This document shows positions 20,410 through 30,124 of a DNA stretch of 64,000 nucleotides, piece after piece. The translations under genes and the position numbers were made by a program. This stretch comes from Pseudomonas sp. TTU2014-080ASC (GTDB taxonomy: Bacteria > Pseudomonadota > Gammaproteobacteria > Pseudomonadales > Pseudomonadaceae): NCBI RefSeq assembly GCF_001446935.1, contig NZ_LKKK01000001.1:310001-374000 (forward strand), written 5' to 3'. Positions within the stretch are counted from its first letter, which is position 1. Every line of letters begins with the position of its first letter. The notes under the pieces are model-generated. The model searched no databases. It saw nothing but the letters and a program-made list of their open reading frames with translations, and had not been told where the DNA came from.

Positions 20410-20424
20410 TGTTATAACATAACA
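20410..20424. promoter_or_regulatory. Candidate Zur operator
   Basis: TGTTATAACATAACA matches the proteobacterial Zur consensus TGTTATAwkATAACA at all but one central base, and its outer arms TGTTAT/ATAACA form a perfect inverted repeat. It lies 37-51 bases upstream of the receptor start codon, where a bound repressor would cover the promoter. Zur binds with zinc present and releases when zinc is scarce. The similar P. aeruginosa operon PA1922-PA1925 is known to be induced by zinc starvation. I see no sign of a cobalamin riboswitch in this 124-base gap. Confidence 0.75.
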
Positions 20425-20497
20425 TTCAATCAACAAAACGGATGTCTGCATCTGAACGCATAAGCTTCTCAATGCTTTATGCGGCAGCCACCTCTCC

Positions 20498-21679
20498 TTA
20501 AAAGTGTAATTTCTTCCCGGGCGCAAAACGGGCAGCGATGATCATCAGCACCAAAGCACCAACGCCCATGCAGACCCAGGCCAGGGTCAGATCAGCGAAA
20601 CGCTGGCGAATAAGCCCGGCCAGAATCGGCACCACACTGGCGATGATGTAGCCACCGCCCTGCACCATGCTCATCAACGCACCGGCCTGTGCCGGGGTTT
20701 CGGCATGATCCATCGTGATGATCAAGGACAGCGGGAAGATGGCCCCGATCCCCAGGCCCAGCAGTATTGCGGCAGTAATGGCGAGGTCGGCTGGCGAGAA
20801 TATCAAGCACAGCAGCCCAAAAACCTGCACAACCAACGTGCCCCATACCAACACCCTGCGATTCGGGAAGTAGCCCACCAACGTCGACACCAGCAAGCCG
20901 GCCACCACCTCGGCCACCGTCACCAGCCCCAGCAGCAGGCCGCTCTCGGTCGACGTCCACCCCAGCTGGGTGTAAAACGGCGGCAACCAGGCCAGCACGA
21001 GTGTGTACGCGCCGGTGGCAATGCCAAAAAAGGTCATTAGCAGCCACGCACGCGGCTCATTAAGAGGCAATCTCAGGGAGCCCCCCGCCCCTTTGTCGGA
21101 AGCCGCAGTGCCAAGCACCAGCCACAACAACGCTGCCAGCAGCGCAGGCACAGCCCAAAACGCCAGCCCACCATGCCAACTGATAACAGTGGCTAGAGGT
21201 GCCACGCTCGCTGCGGCAATGGCTGCACCGGCCATGATGCCGGTGGTGTACAAGCCCATGACCAACCCCACGCGCGCCGCAAACTGAGTCTTGATAAAAG
21301 CGGGCAACAAGGCCTGAACCAGAGCAATTCCCAGACCACCAAGCGCTGCAGTGATAATCAGGCCGCTGCTGTCGTGCCAGAGCCAACGCGCCGCGCAGGC
21401 GACGGCAATCACCGTGATCCCCAGCAGAATACCGCCGTACTGGCCAAACAGCCGCTGCAACACATTGCCCGCCAGCGCACAAATACCCATAGCCAGGACC
21501 GGCAGTGTGGTCAGCAAGCCAGCCTGAGAGCTGGTGATGCCCGTCGCAATCTGGATGTCATCCAGCACCGGACCGACGCTGGCCAGAATTGGTCGTAAAT
21601 TCAGCCCCAACAGCATTAGTGCCAAAAGGATGAAACCGGCTGGTGCCGCGTGACGGCGAGCGCCAGACTGTCCACTCAT
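20498..21679 (-). CDS. MFS transporter of the CynX/NimT family
   Basis: A 393-residue major-facilitator protein with 12 predicted membrane helices. The beginning LLGLNLRPILASVGPVLD and the glycine-rich repeats match the CynX/NimT (YeaN) cluster, whose members carry cyanate, nitroimidazoles or other small compounds; the direction and substrate here are not known. It is divergent from a MarR regulator across 79 bases that hold a near-perfect palindrome, so the pair looks like a regulator controlling its exporter. Its 3' end faces the promoter of the Zur-type operon. Confidence 0.85.
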   Translation of the reverse strand: MSGQSGARRHAAPAGFILLALMLLGLNLRPILASVGPVLDDIQIATGITSSQAGLLTTLPVLAMGICALAGNVLQRLFGQYGGILLGITVIAVACAARWLWHDSSGLIITAALGGLGIALVQALLPAFIKTQFAARVGLVMGLYTTGIMAGAAIAAASVAPLATVISWHGGLAFWAVPALLAALLWLVLGTAASDKGAGGSLRLPLNEPRAWLLMTFFGIATGAYTLVLAWLPPFYTQLGWTSTESGLLLGLVTVAEVVAGLLVSTLVGYFPNRRVLVWGTLVVQVFGLLCLIFSPADLAITAAILLGLGIGAIFPLSLIITMDHAETPAQAGALMSMVQGGGYIIASVVPILAGLIRQRFADLTLAWVCMGVGALVLMIIAARFAPGKKLHF

Positions 21680-21735
21680 ACTTAAATACCTTTACTTCGA
21701 CCGCTCAGGCGAGAGACGATAGTTTGATAAAAAGA

Positions 21736-21751
21736 ATCTTTATATCAAGAT
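21736..21751. promoter_or_regulatory. Candidate MarR operator
   Basis: ATCTTTATATCAAGAT is a 16-base palindrome with one mismatch (perfect form ATCTTGATATCAAGAT). It sits 7 bases before the MarR start codon in the gap shared with the divergent MFS gene. Its size and symmetry fit MarR-family operators, and its place suggests that the regulator represses itself and the transporter. Confidence 0.55.
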
Positions 21752-21758
21752 AAATGCG

Positions 21759-22262
21759 ATGAACGACAGAGCGCGCTTTGCAATAGAACAATGGAGCCGG
21801 GAAAAACCTCACCTGCCGAGCTTGCCCATGGAGCTGATTGGGCGCCTGGCAGAGGCCGCTCAGCGTATAGCCCATCAACACCTGAACCCACTATTTGCCC
21901 AACACGGCCTGCAAGCCGGTGAGTTTGATGTACTGGCCACTCTGTTACGCAGCGGCGATCCCTATGCACTCACTCCTACCGCGCTTTACGAAGCAGCCAT
22001 GATGTCGTCCGGGGGCATGACCAACCGCATCGATCGCTTGGAAAAAGCCGGGCTGGTGGAGCGCCGCAAAAACCCGCATGACCGACGTGGCACGCTGGTC
22101 ACGCTCACTGAATCAGGACTGGCTTTGATCAACCCACTGATGGAACTGCACGTCGCCAATGAACAGTGCATCCTGCAGTGCCTCAGTGAAGTCGAACAAC
22201 AGCAGCTTAATGATTTGCTGGCTAAACTGATCAGCGCGCTCCCGACCACCTCGCGGCCGTGA
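21759..22262 (+). CDS. MarR-family transcriptional regulator
   Basis: A 167-residue regulator with a winged helix-turn-helix. The recognition part reads MMSSGGMTNRIDRLEKAGLVERR, followed by the wing NPHDRRGTLVTLTESG, both typical of MarR proteins. It probably binds the palindrome just upstream of its own start and controls the divergent MFS transporter in response to an unknown small molecule. Its stop is four bases from the stop of the convergent moaA gene. Confidence 0.9.
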   Translation: MNDRARFAIEQWSREKPHLPSLPMELIGRLAEAAQRIAHQHLNPLFAQHGLQAGEFDVLATLLRSGDPYALTPTALYEAAMMSSGGMTNRIDRLEKAGLVERRKNPHDRRGTLVTLTESGLALINPLMELHVANEQCILQCLSEVEQQQLNDLLAKLISALPTTSRP

Positions 22263-22266
22263 AGGG

Positions 22267-23235
22267 TCAACCACCGATAATTTTCATCACCGTTGTGCCG
22301 CCGGCGAATGACATATCCTGCTTGTCCGCCAGCGCCCGCACCAGCATCCGCTGCAAGGCTGGCAAAGCAATGTGCCGAGGCTCATTGAGCAAATCACCGA
22401 TGAAGTGCCGTTGGGTGGATGACAGACAACCGTGCAGCCAGCCGGTAGAAGACAGACGCAGCCGCGAGCACGTCCGACAAAACGGCACACTCTCGTTGGC
22501 AATCACACCAAAGAAGCCCCGGCCCACGATCTGATAACGAATGGCAGTCGCATCCACTGCCGCCTCAGCCTGGGTGTACTGATAGTGTTGGCTGATCTGC
22601 TCAAGCAACTCATCCAACCCAACAAACTGGCGCTTGAACCCCGCGTAATCGTGGGACAAATGCCCCATACGCATCAGCTCGATAAAGCGCAGCTCAAAGC
22701 CATTATCAATGCAATAATCCAGCATCGGCATGACCTGATCCAGATTCTGCCCACGTAACGGCACCATATTGATTTTGATCTTCAATCCGGCTTCGCGGGC
22801 CAGACGCAGCCCTTCGAGCACACTGGCGAGGTCGCCGCCACGGGCAATCTCGCGGAAACGCTGGGGATCAAGGGTATCGAGAGAGATATTCAGTCGGCGA
22901 ATGCCACATTCGACGAGCAACGGTAACTTGCGCGCCAGTAACTGACCATTGCTGGTCAGGCTGATGTCCTCCAGTCCAAGCTGACTGACACCCCGCAGCA
23001 ACCCTTCCAGTTTCGGACTGACCAGCGGCTCGCCGCCGGTAATGCGTAAACGCTCAATCCCTGCAGACTCAATCAGATAGCTCACAGCTCTGACCAATAC
23101 GTCCGCACTCAGCTCGTCCTGAGCTGCAACCAGACGCTTTCCGTCCGGAACACAGTAGCCACACGCGTAATTGCACGCAGCGGTGAGGCTGAGGCGCAAG
23201 TTACGAAAGCGCCTGCCTTGGCGGTCAACGATCAT
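22267..23235 (-). CDS. moaA: GTP 3',8-cyclase MoaA
   Basis: Radical-SAM enzyme for the first step of molybdenum cofactor synthesis. The 322 residues carry both iron-sulfur sites: C21, C25, C28 (CNYACGYC) for the SAM cluster, and C253, C256, C270 (FCRTC...GCL) for the substrate cluster. The C-terminal Gly-Gly needed for activity is present (KIIGG). GGAG precedes the ATG. It lies downstream of a TetR regulator in the same direction. The cofactor would serve enzymes such as the molybdenum hydroxylase at 44-47 kb. Pseudomonas often has more than one moaA, and this isolated copy may be the second. Confidence 0.95.
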   Translation of the reverse strand: MIVDRQGRRFRNLRLSLTAACNYACGYCVPDGKRLVAAQDELSADVLVRAVSYLIESAGIERLRITGGEPLVSPKLEGLLRGVSQLGLEDISLTSNGQLLARKLPLLVECGIRRLNISLDTLDPQRFREIARGGDLASVLEGLRLAREAGLKIKINMVPLRGQNLDQVMPMLDYCIDNGFELRFIELMRMGHLSHDYAGFKRQFVGLDELLEQISQHYQYTQAEAAVDATAIRYQIVGRGFFGVIANESVPFCRTCSRLRLSSTGWLHGCLSSTQRHFIGDLLNEPRHIALPALQRMLVRALADKQDMSFAGGTTVMKIIGG

Positions 23236-23317
23236 GCGGTGCTCCTGAAGAATAAACGCAGGTAATGGGGCAACACCCTTGCAACTGATCGTTTAGAGCA
23301 GGCAATCGCAACCGGGC

Positions 23318-23956
23318 TCAGTTGGAAACGGGATCACCTTCACGCTTGCGACGGTTGCCCATGCGCACACCGATGTCCATCAAGAACTGGAAGAAACCTT
23401 CCTGATCTTCCAGCACGTTGCTCCAAAACGGCGAGTGATACAGAGCTACAGCACCGTGGACCAGCGCCCAAGCCGCACAGAAATGGAAGTATGGCGGAAC
23501 ATTTTCCAGCTTGCCTTCAGAAATACGTCCCTTGATCAGCTGAGTCAGTCGCTCAAAGTTGGAGGCGCGGATCTGGTGCAACTGCTCCACCATATCAGGC
23601 ACTTGATTGCCCTTGACCACCTTCTCTTCCAGGCGGTCAAACAGACGATAGCGCTGCGGGTCACGCATGCGGAACTCGAAATAAGCTCGCGAGAGCGCTT
23701 CCTTGTCGCGGTCCACGTCAGAGGAATGCAGCAATTCGTTCAAATCACGCTCGTAATCAAGCATCAGACGCAGATAGATTTCAGCCTTAGATTTGAAGTG
23801 CTTGTAGATCGTGCCCTTACCGATGCCCACGGCATCAGCAATCATTTCTACTGTCACACTGTCTTCACCCTGCTCGAGAAAGAGCTTGAGTGCTGTATCA
23901 AGAATTTCCTGCTCTCTGCGGCGAAACTCACGGACCTTGCGGGGCTCTTTATGCAT
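23318..23956 (-). CDS. TetR-family transcriptional regulator
   Basis: A 212-residue regulator. The N-terminal helix-turn-helix is seen in SVTVEMIADAVGIGKGTIYKHFKSK (about residues 33-57), and the rest is a helical ligand domain. In P. aeruginosa a TetR gene (PA2957) stands in the same relation to tatD, so this may be its counterpart. It is divergent from the aminotransferase gene (75 bases apart), the likely target, and ends 82 bases before moaA in the same direction. Confidence 0.88.
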   Translation of the reverse strand: MHKEPRKVREFRRREQEILDTALKLFLEQGEDSVTVEMIADAVGIGKGTIYKHFKSKAEIYLRLMLDYERDLNELLHSSDVDRDKEALSRAYFEFRMRDPQRYRLFDRLEEKVVKGNQVPDMVEQLHQIRASNFERLTQLIKGRISEGKLENVPPYFHFCAAWALVHGAVALYHSPFWSNVLEDQEGFFQFLMDIGVRMGNRRKREGDPVSN

Positions 23957-24031
23957 ATAGGGACTGCGGCGTCTATAAACGAAGTCTCTTATTATGCCTA
24001 ACTGTTAACAAATTGCACGGGCCTTACCACA

Positions 24032-25165
24032 ATGTATGCAACTGAGAATGAGTTTCCCCAACAGACCGGTCTGCACTACTTAAACCATGCTGCAGTGGCC
24101 CCCTGGCCGCAGCGTGCTGTTGAGGCTGTCACCCGTTTTGCCATCGAGAACGCCCACACCGGAGCTCGTGATTACGCGAACTGGCTGCAGCTCGAAAGAC
24201 GTCTGCGCGAACGCCTACAGCGCCTGCTCAACGCCCCGTCACGCAGTGACATTGCTCTGGTCAAGAACACCTCTGAAGCCCTGTCTTTTGTCGCCTTTGG
24301 TCTGGACTGGCGCGAAGGCGACCAGATCGTAATCAGCGACGAAGAATTCCCATCTAATCGGATCGTCTGGGAAGCCCTGGGTCCACTTGGTGTAGAGGTC
24401 GTTCAGGTCAATCTGCATGGCGCAAATGCTGAAGCCGCTCTGCTTGCCGCATGCGGACCGCGCACCAGACTCATGGCGATCAGCGCAGTGCAATACGCCA
24501 GCGGGCTACGCCTTGACCTCCAGCGTCTGGGCGCAGGCTGCAACGCACGCGGCGTGCTTCTATGCGTGGATGCCATCCAACAGCTGGGAGCGTTCTCCCT
24601 TGACGTGCAAAGCTGTAACTGCGCGTTCGCCATGGCTGACGGCCACAAATGGATGCTCGGCCCTGAAGGGCTGGGCGTGTTCTACTGCCGGGAAGACCTG
24701 CGCAGCCAGCTAAAACTGCACGAATACGGCTGGCACATGCTGGAAAACGCCGGTGATTACAGCAAACCCGAGTGGCAACCGGCCCGCAGCGCCCGCCGCT
24801 TTGAATGTGGCAGCCCCAACATGCTGGGCGCCACGGCACTGGAGGCCAGCCTTTCACTATTAGAAGAAGTGAGCTTAACGACCATTGAGCAGCAGATAGA
24901 AGAACGCATGCAATGGCTGATCGACGGGCTGAAAGCACTGCCACAGGTGCAATTTCATAGCGTTCTGGAACCGGAACGGCGCGCAGGGATTCTGACATTC
25001 AGCCTAGATAACTGGCAGCACGCCGCGCTTTTTGAAGCGTTAAAGCAAAAGCAGGTGATATGCGCACAACGTGGAGGCGGTATCCGCTTCTCCCCTCACT
25101 TCTACACCAGACAGCAATCGATAGATGAAACACTTCACATACTCCATACCCTGTCGACCAAATAA
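24032..25165 (+). CDS. Class V aminotransferase (cysteine desulfurase-like fold)
   Basis: PLP enzyme of 377 residues with the class V fold. The PLP lysine is K206 in DGHKWMLGPEG, and D180 (LCVDAIQQ) would contact the pyridine nitrogen. The start LHYLNHAAVAPWP is common to the family. The flexible cysteine loop of true cysteine desulfurases (IscS/SufS) is not evident, so I would not call it a sulfur donor; an isopenicillin-N-epimerase-like or other aminotransferase role is possible. No operon partner; divergent from a TetR regulator and followed by the rgsA region. Confidence 0.8.
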   Translation: MYATENEFPQQTGLHYLNHAAVAPWPQRAVEAVTRFAIENAHTGARDYANWLQLERRLRERLQRLLNAPSRSDIALVKNTSEALSFVAFGLDWREGDQIVISDEEFPSNRIVWEALGPLGVEVVQVNLHGANAEAALLAACGPRTRLMAISAVQYASGLRLDLQRLGAGCNARGVLLCVDAIQQLGAFSLDVQSCNCAFAMADGHKWMLGPEGLGVFYCREDLRSQLKLHEYGWHMLENAGDYSKPEWQPARSARRFECGSPNMLGATALEASLSLLEEVSLTTIEQQIEERMQWLIDGLKALPQVQFHSVLEPERRAGILTFSLDNWQHAALFEALKQKQVICAQRGGGIRFSPHFYTRQQSIDETLHILHTLSTK

Positions 25166-25255
25166 GCCAGTGAGGGGCTAAGAAGTATTCCAAATAGGTT
25201 TAAGAATTCCGGCGAACGGTCTGGACGATCCACAATCTTCGCCAATACTGGAACT

Positions 25256-25374
25256 TACTGGTGTTCGGCGCCATCCCCCAGGTGCCTCACCAGGCAAGGT
25301 GTCGTTGACCGCGCACCTTGATTTACTCCTAATGGTCTTGACCCGGACTCACCCCCAGAGCCCGGGTTTTTTTT
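25256..25374 (+). ncRNA. rgsA: RgsA (P16) small RNA
   Basis: Between the aminotransferase gene and tatD lies a transcript-like unit of about 119 bases ending in a strong terminator. In P. aeruginosa the RpoS- and Gac-dependent sRNA RgsA (about 120 nt) lies in the same place, just beyond the tatD gene. The unpaired-looking stretch with CCCCAGGTGCCTCACC fits my memory of the RgsA core. An extended -10-like CAATACT at 25243-25249 would give a start near 25256. RgsA is known in connection with oxidative stress and regulation of fis and acpP. The 5' end is an estimate. Confidence 0.75.
25341..25374 (+). terminator. Terminator of the rgsA RNA
   Basis: ACCCGG pairs with CCGGGT, continued after a mismatch by CTC/GAG around the loop ACCCCCA; eight T follow. 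Strong rho-independent terminator on the plus strand, forming the 3' end of RgsA. Confidence 0.85.
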
Positions 25375-25394
25375 ATCTACCGTGAGCCCTACGA

Positions 25395-26177
25395 TCATTT
25401 CACTCGCGCCAGCGGGAACAAGCGTTTGAAGTTTTCAGTGGTCTGCTCAGCCAACTGCTCAAAACTCACGCCCCGCAACACGGCCAGATACTCCGCCACA
25501 TCGCGGACATATTCCGGCAGATTGGGCTTGCCACGGTGGGGAACCGGGGCCAGATATGGAGAATCCGTTTCTACCAGCAGACGATCGGCAGGTACCTGTC
25601 GCGCGACCTCACGTAACGCCTCGGCATTGCGGAAGGTCACGATGCCAGACAGAGAGATATAAAAGCCGATATCCAGAGCAGCCTTGGCCATTTCCCAATC
25701 TTCGGTAAAGCAATGCAGGACCCCCGCCTGGGGCAGCGCCGCTTCACGCAGCAACGCCAGCGTGTCAGCACGGGCCTCACGGGTATGCACGATCACCGGC
25801 TTACCCGTCACTTGCGCTGCCTGAAGATGCAGGCGAAACGCCTGTTGCTGTAATTCAGCGGCCTCCGGCTCGTAGTGGTAGTCCAGGCCGGTTTCGCCAA
25901 TCGCCACCACATTCGGATGATTCAGCTCACCCAGTAACCAGTCCAGTGCAGGCGCAGCCCCCGGTTCGAGATCCAACGGGTGAACGCCCACCGAGCAATC
26001 CACATCCGCATAGCTCTCAGCCAGGCTTTTTACCGCCGCAGCATTGTCGGCGCTGACGCCGATACAGAGAAAATGACCAACGCCACGCGCACGCGCAGCC
26101 GCCAAAGCCGCATCGAGCGAGCCGCCATGGGCAGCCAAATCGAGACGATCAAGATGGCAGTGGGAATCAACCAACAT
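25395..26177 (-). CDS. TatD-family metal-dependent hydrolase
   Basis: TIM-barrel hydrolase of 260 residues, the YcfH branch of the TatD DNase family. Metal-binding residues are visible: H6 and H8 in DSHCHLD, E95 in GETGLDYH and an aspartate in VETDSPYLAP near residue 208. Relatives have 3'-5' exonuclease activity on DNA and RNA; the cellular role is not settled. I chose ATG at 26177, matching the family start MLVDSHCH, over a TTG three codons upstream. It is next to pilZ and holB as in other pseudomonads and is probably part of that operon. Confidence 0.92.
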   Translation of the reverse strand: MLVDSHCHLDRLDLAAHGGSLDAALAAARARGVGHFLCIGVSADNAAAVKSLAESYADVDCSVGVHPLDLEPGAAPALDWLLGELNHPNVVAIGETGLDYHYEPEAAELQQQAFRLHLQAAQVTGKPVIVHTREARADTLALLREAALPQAGVLHCFTEDWEMAKAALDIGFYISLSGIVTFRNAEALREVARQVPADRLLVETDSPYLAPVPHRGKPNLPEYVRDVAEYLAVLRGVSFEQLAEQTTENFKRLFPLARVK

Positions 26178-26240
26178 GCTAAACAATCACTTGAAAAGAG
26201 GTGCCAGAGGCCGGCACCCGATACGATTTGAATGAAACGC

Positions 26241-26597
26241 TTACATAGTATGCGTAGGACGATCTGACGTCAGCGCACCTGCAAGATAGGTTTCGATTTT
26301 GTTGCGGGCGCTGTTGTCACCATCATTGAACTGAACACCCACACCTGCTGCACGGTTGCCTTGGGCACCTTTCGGAGTGATCCAGACGACCTTTCCGGCA
26401 ACCGGGATTTTTTCTGGCTCATCCATCAGGTTGAGCAGCATGAACACTTCATCACCGAGCTTGTAGCTCTTGTTGGTAGGAATGAACAAACCACCATTTT
26501 TAATGAATGGCATATAAGCGGCATAGAGCACGGATTTGTCTTTGATGGTGAGCGACAAGATCCCATTACGCGGGCCCAGGTTAGGAGGCAAACTCAT
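26241..26597 (-). CDS. pilZ: Type IV pilus protein PilZ
   Basis: The 118-residue PilZ protein needed for type IV pilus assembly, matching the length of the P. aeruginosa protein. It has the PilZ beta-barrel core (NGGLFIPTN, VVWITPKGAQGNRAAGVGVQF) but lacks the N-terminal RxxxR motif, in line with the known inability of this founding member to bind cyclic di-GMP. In Pseudomonas and Xanthomonas it works by binding the motor ATPase PilB and the protein FimX. AGGAGG precedes the ATG. It lies between holB and tatD. Confidence 0.94.
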   Translation of the reverse strand: MSLPPNLGPRNGILSLTIKDKSVLYAAYMPFIKNGGLFIPTNKSYKLGDEVFMLLNLMDEPEKIPVAGKVVWITPKGAQGNRAAGVGVQFNDGDNSARNKIETYLAGALTSDRPTHTM

Positions 26598-26633
26598 GCG
26601 GCATTCCTGTTATTTATTCTCGGTCGGTCGATT

Positions 26634-28254
<1,621 letters not shown>

Positions 28255-29307
28255 TTACTGTTGTTGGGGCGTTACCGGAGCCGGACTGGAACGGTAATCT
28301 GCCCGACGCCTGAGCTGGTACTCACGCACAGCACGATTATGTTGCTCAAGCGTTTCTGAAAATACATGGCTACCGTCACCGCGAGCAACGAAATACAGAC
28401 TTTTCCCAGCGACTGGATTAAGCGCTGCATTTATAGCCTCACGCCCAGCCAGCGCAATCGGTGTCGGAGGCATGCCATCTATGGTGTAGGTGTTATACGG
28501 CGTGTGCTCACGCAAATCAGCGCGGGTAATCCGGCCGTTATAACGCGCGCCCATACCATAAATGACGGTTGGATCGGTCTGCAGGCGCATCCCTATGCGC
28601 AAGCGGCGGACAAATACCCCGGCAATTTCCCCGCGCTCCTGCGGTACACCGGTCTCCCTTTCGATCATGGACGCCATGATCAAGGCATCGTAGGGTTCCT
28701 TGTAGGGCAAGCCGTCTTGTCGCTTCTCCCATTCCTCGGCCAACACCTTTTCCAAACGGGCATTGGCCTTTTGGAGCAGATCAAGATCCGTCGTGCCGCG
28801 CACAAAACTGTAAGTGTCAGGGAAAAAACGACCTTCTGGGTGCAATCCAGCCAACCCCAACCGACTCATCAATTCTTCGTCATCAATATCGGACAAGGTT
28901 TGTTCAAGGCGCTGCTCACGAGCCAGCGCTGAACGTACTTGGCGGAAGTTCCAGCCCTCCACCAAGGTGATAGAGTATTGAATCACGTCACCACGCTGCC
29001 ACATGGCCAGCAAATCAGTGACGGTTTGCCCTGGGCGCAGCTGATATTCACCGCTATGCAAGGGCTGACGGTGTAGATTGAAGCGCCAGTACTGACGCAA
29101 CCAGAAGGCTTTATCAAGGATACCGTCTGCCTCAAGCCGATTTAGCACGCCGCCTGGCGTAGCTCCGCTGGGGACTTCAATCACGCGCTCAGCTGTCAGT
29201 TTAAGAGGCTGATGCAGCGCCTCGTGTTGCTGCCAGGCTGCCAGACCTAACAACAGACCGGCGAACACAACACTGCATTCGAGCAACAACAAAAGTTTTC
29301 GAATCAA
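28255..29307 (-). CDS. mltG: Endolytic murein transglycosylase MltG
   Basis: Cleaves nascent peptidoglycan strands in the inner membrane. From the TTG at 29307 the protein has 350 residues: a membrane helix at about 5-25, a LysM-like region, then the YceG catalytic domain with IERETG at about 215-220, where the first glutamate corresponds to the catalytic one of E. coli. The TTG comes one base after the pabC stop, with GGA a few bases upstream. An in-frame start exists at 29376 but lies within pabC and would put 23 unlikely residues before the membrane helix. Confidence 0.92.
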   Translation of the reverse strand: MIRKLLLLLECSVVFAGLLLGLAAWQQHEALHQPLKLTAERVIEVPSGATPGGVLNRLEADGILDKAFWLRQYWRFNLHRQPLHSGEYQLRPGQTVTDLLAMWQRGDVIQYSITLVEGWNFRQVRSALAREQRLEQTLSDIDDEELMSRLGLAGLHPEGRFFPDTYSFVRGTTDLDLLQKANARLEKVLAEEWEKRQDGLPYKEPYDALIMASMIERETGVPQERGEIAGVFVRRLRIGMRLQTDPTVIYGMGARYNGRITRADLREHTPYNTYTIDGMPPTPIALAGREAINAALNPVAGKSLYFVARGDGSHVFSETLEQHNRAVREYQLRRRADYRSSPAPVTPQQQ

Positions 29308-29308
29308 T

Positions 29309-30124
29309 TCAGCAGTCCAGAATATTTTGAGCAATGGCCTGCAGTTTACGGGTGAGCGCGCCAACCGGCCAGTCATGAGTCAACAGGGCACGCACTGGCC
29401 AGACACCATAGAGACTGTTACACAACATGACTTCATCGGCAGCCAGCAGTTCGTCATAGCTGATATCGCGCACCTGACAAACAATGCCGTGTTTTTCTGC
29501 CTGGGCCAGCAATTCGGCACGCATCACCCCAGCGACACCGCAACGGGACAGTTCGGCTGTCACCAGTGCCCCATCGATAACCATCAACAGGTTGCTGTAC
29601 ACCCCCTCAATGACACGACCGGAAACGTCACGCATCAGCCCTTCGGCATGCTCCGTGTCCTGCCACTCATCACGGGCCAATACTTGCTCGAGGCGATTGA
29701 GGTGCTTCAGCCCTGCCAGCAGGGGCTGCTCAGCTAAACGCGTAAGGCAGGGGAATAAGCGCACGCCCTGCTCCGCATTGGATTGCGGATAGACTGGCTT
29801 GGGTGCAGCCTGAAGAATCAGACGCGGTACAGAAGGATTCGGAGAGGCATAACCACGCTGGCCATCGCCGCGGGTGAGTATCAGTTTGCAAACGCCCTGG
29901 CCCACCAGCTGGCAAAAATCCAGCAACTGCTGACGCACGCCCGGTTCATCCAGTGGAATCGCCAGGCGTCGGCAGCCTTCCGCCAAGCGCTGCATATGGC
30001 GCTCAAACAGAATGGGGTGGCCGGCACTGACGGCGATAGTCTCGAACAGACCATCGCCGTATGCCAAGCCACGGTCCTTGACGGACAGTAACTCAGCAGG
30101 TCGGCCATCAACCCAGATCAACAT
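29309..30124 (-). CDS. pabC: Aminodeoxychorismate lyase PabC
   Basis: PLP enzyme that turns aminodeoxychorismate into p-aminobenzoate for folate. It has 271 residues of the class IV aminotransferase fold, with the PLP lysine K140 in LKHLNRLEQVLAR and the loop EVMLCNSLYGVWPV. Its ATG overlaps the fabF stop by one base; mltG follows directly. This fabF-pabC-mltG-tmk-holB order is widespread in gamma-proteobacteria. Confidence 0.95.
   Translation of the reverse strand: MLIWVDGRPAELLSVKDRGLAYGDGLFETIAVSAGHPILFERHMQRLAEGCRRLAIPLDEPGVRQQLLDFCQLVGQGVCKLILTRGDGQRGYASPNPSVPRLILQAAPKPVYPQSNAEQGVRLFPCLTRLAEQPLLAGLKHLNRLEQVLARDEWQDTEHAEGLMRDVSGRVIEGVYSNLLMVIDGALVTAELSRCGVAGVMRAELLAQAEKHGIVCQVRDISYDELLAADEVMLCNSLYGVWPVRALLTHDWPVGALTRKLQAIAQNILDC

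Noticed and set aside
20374..20497. Cobalamin riboswitch before the receptor gene
   Set aside because: The gap is only 124 bases, shows no B12-box-like sequence, and is occupied by the Zur-type palindrome.
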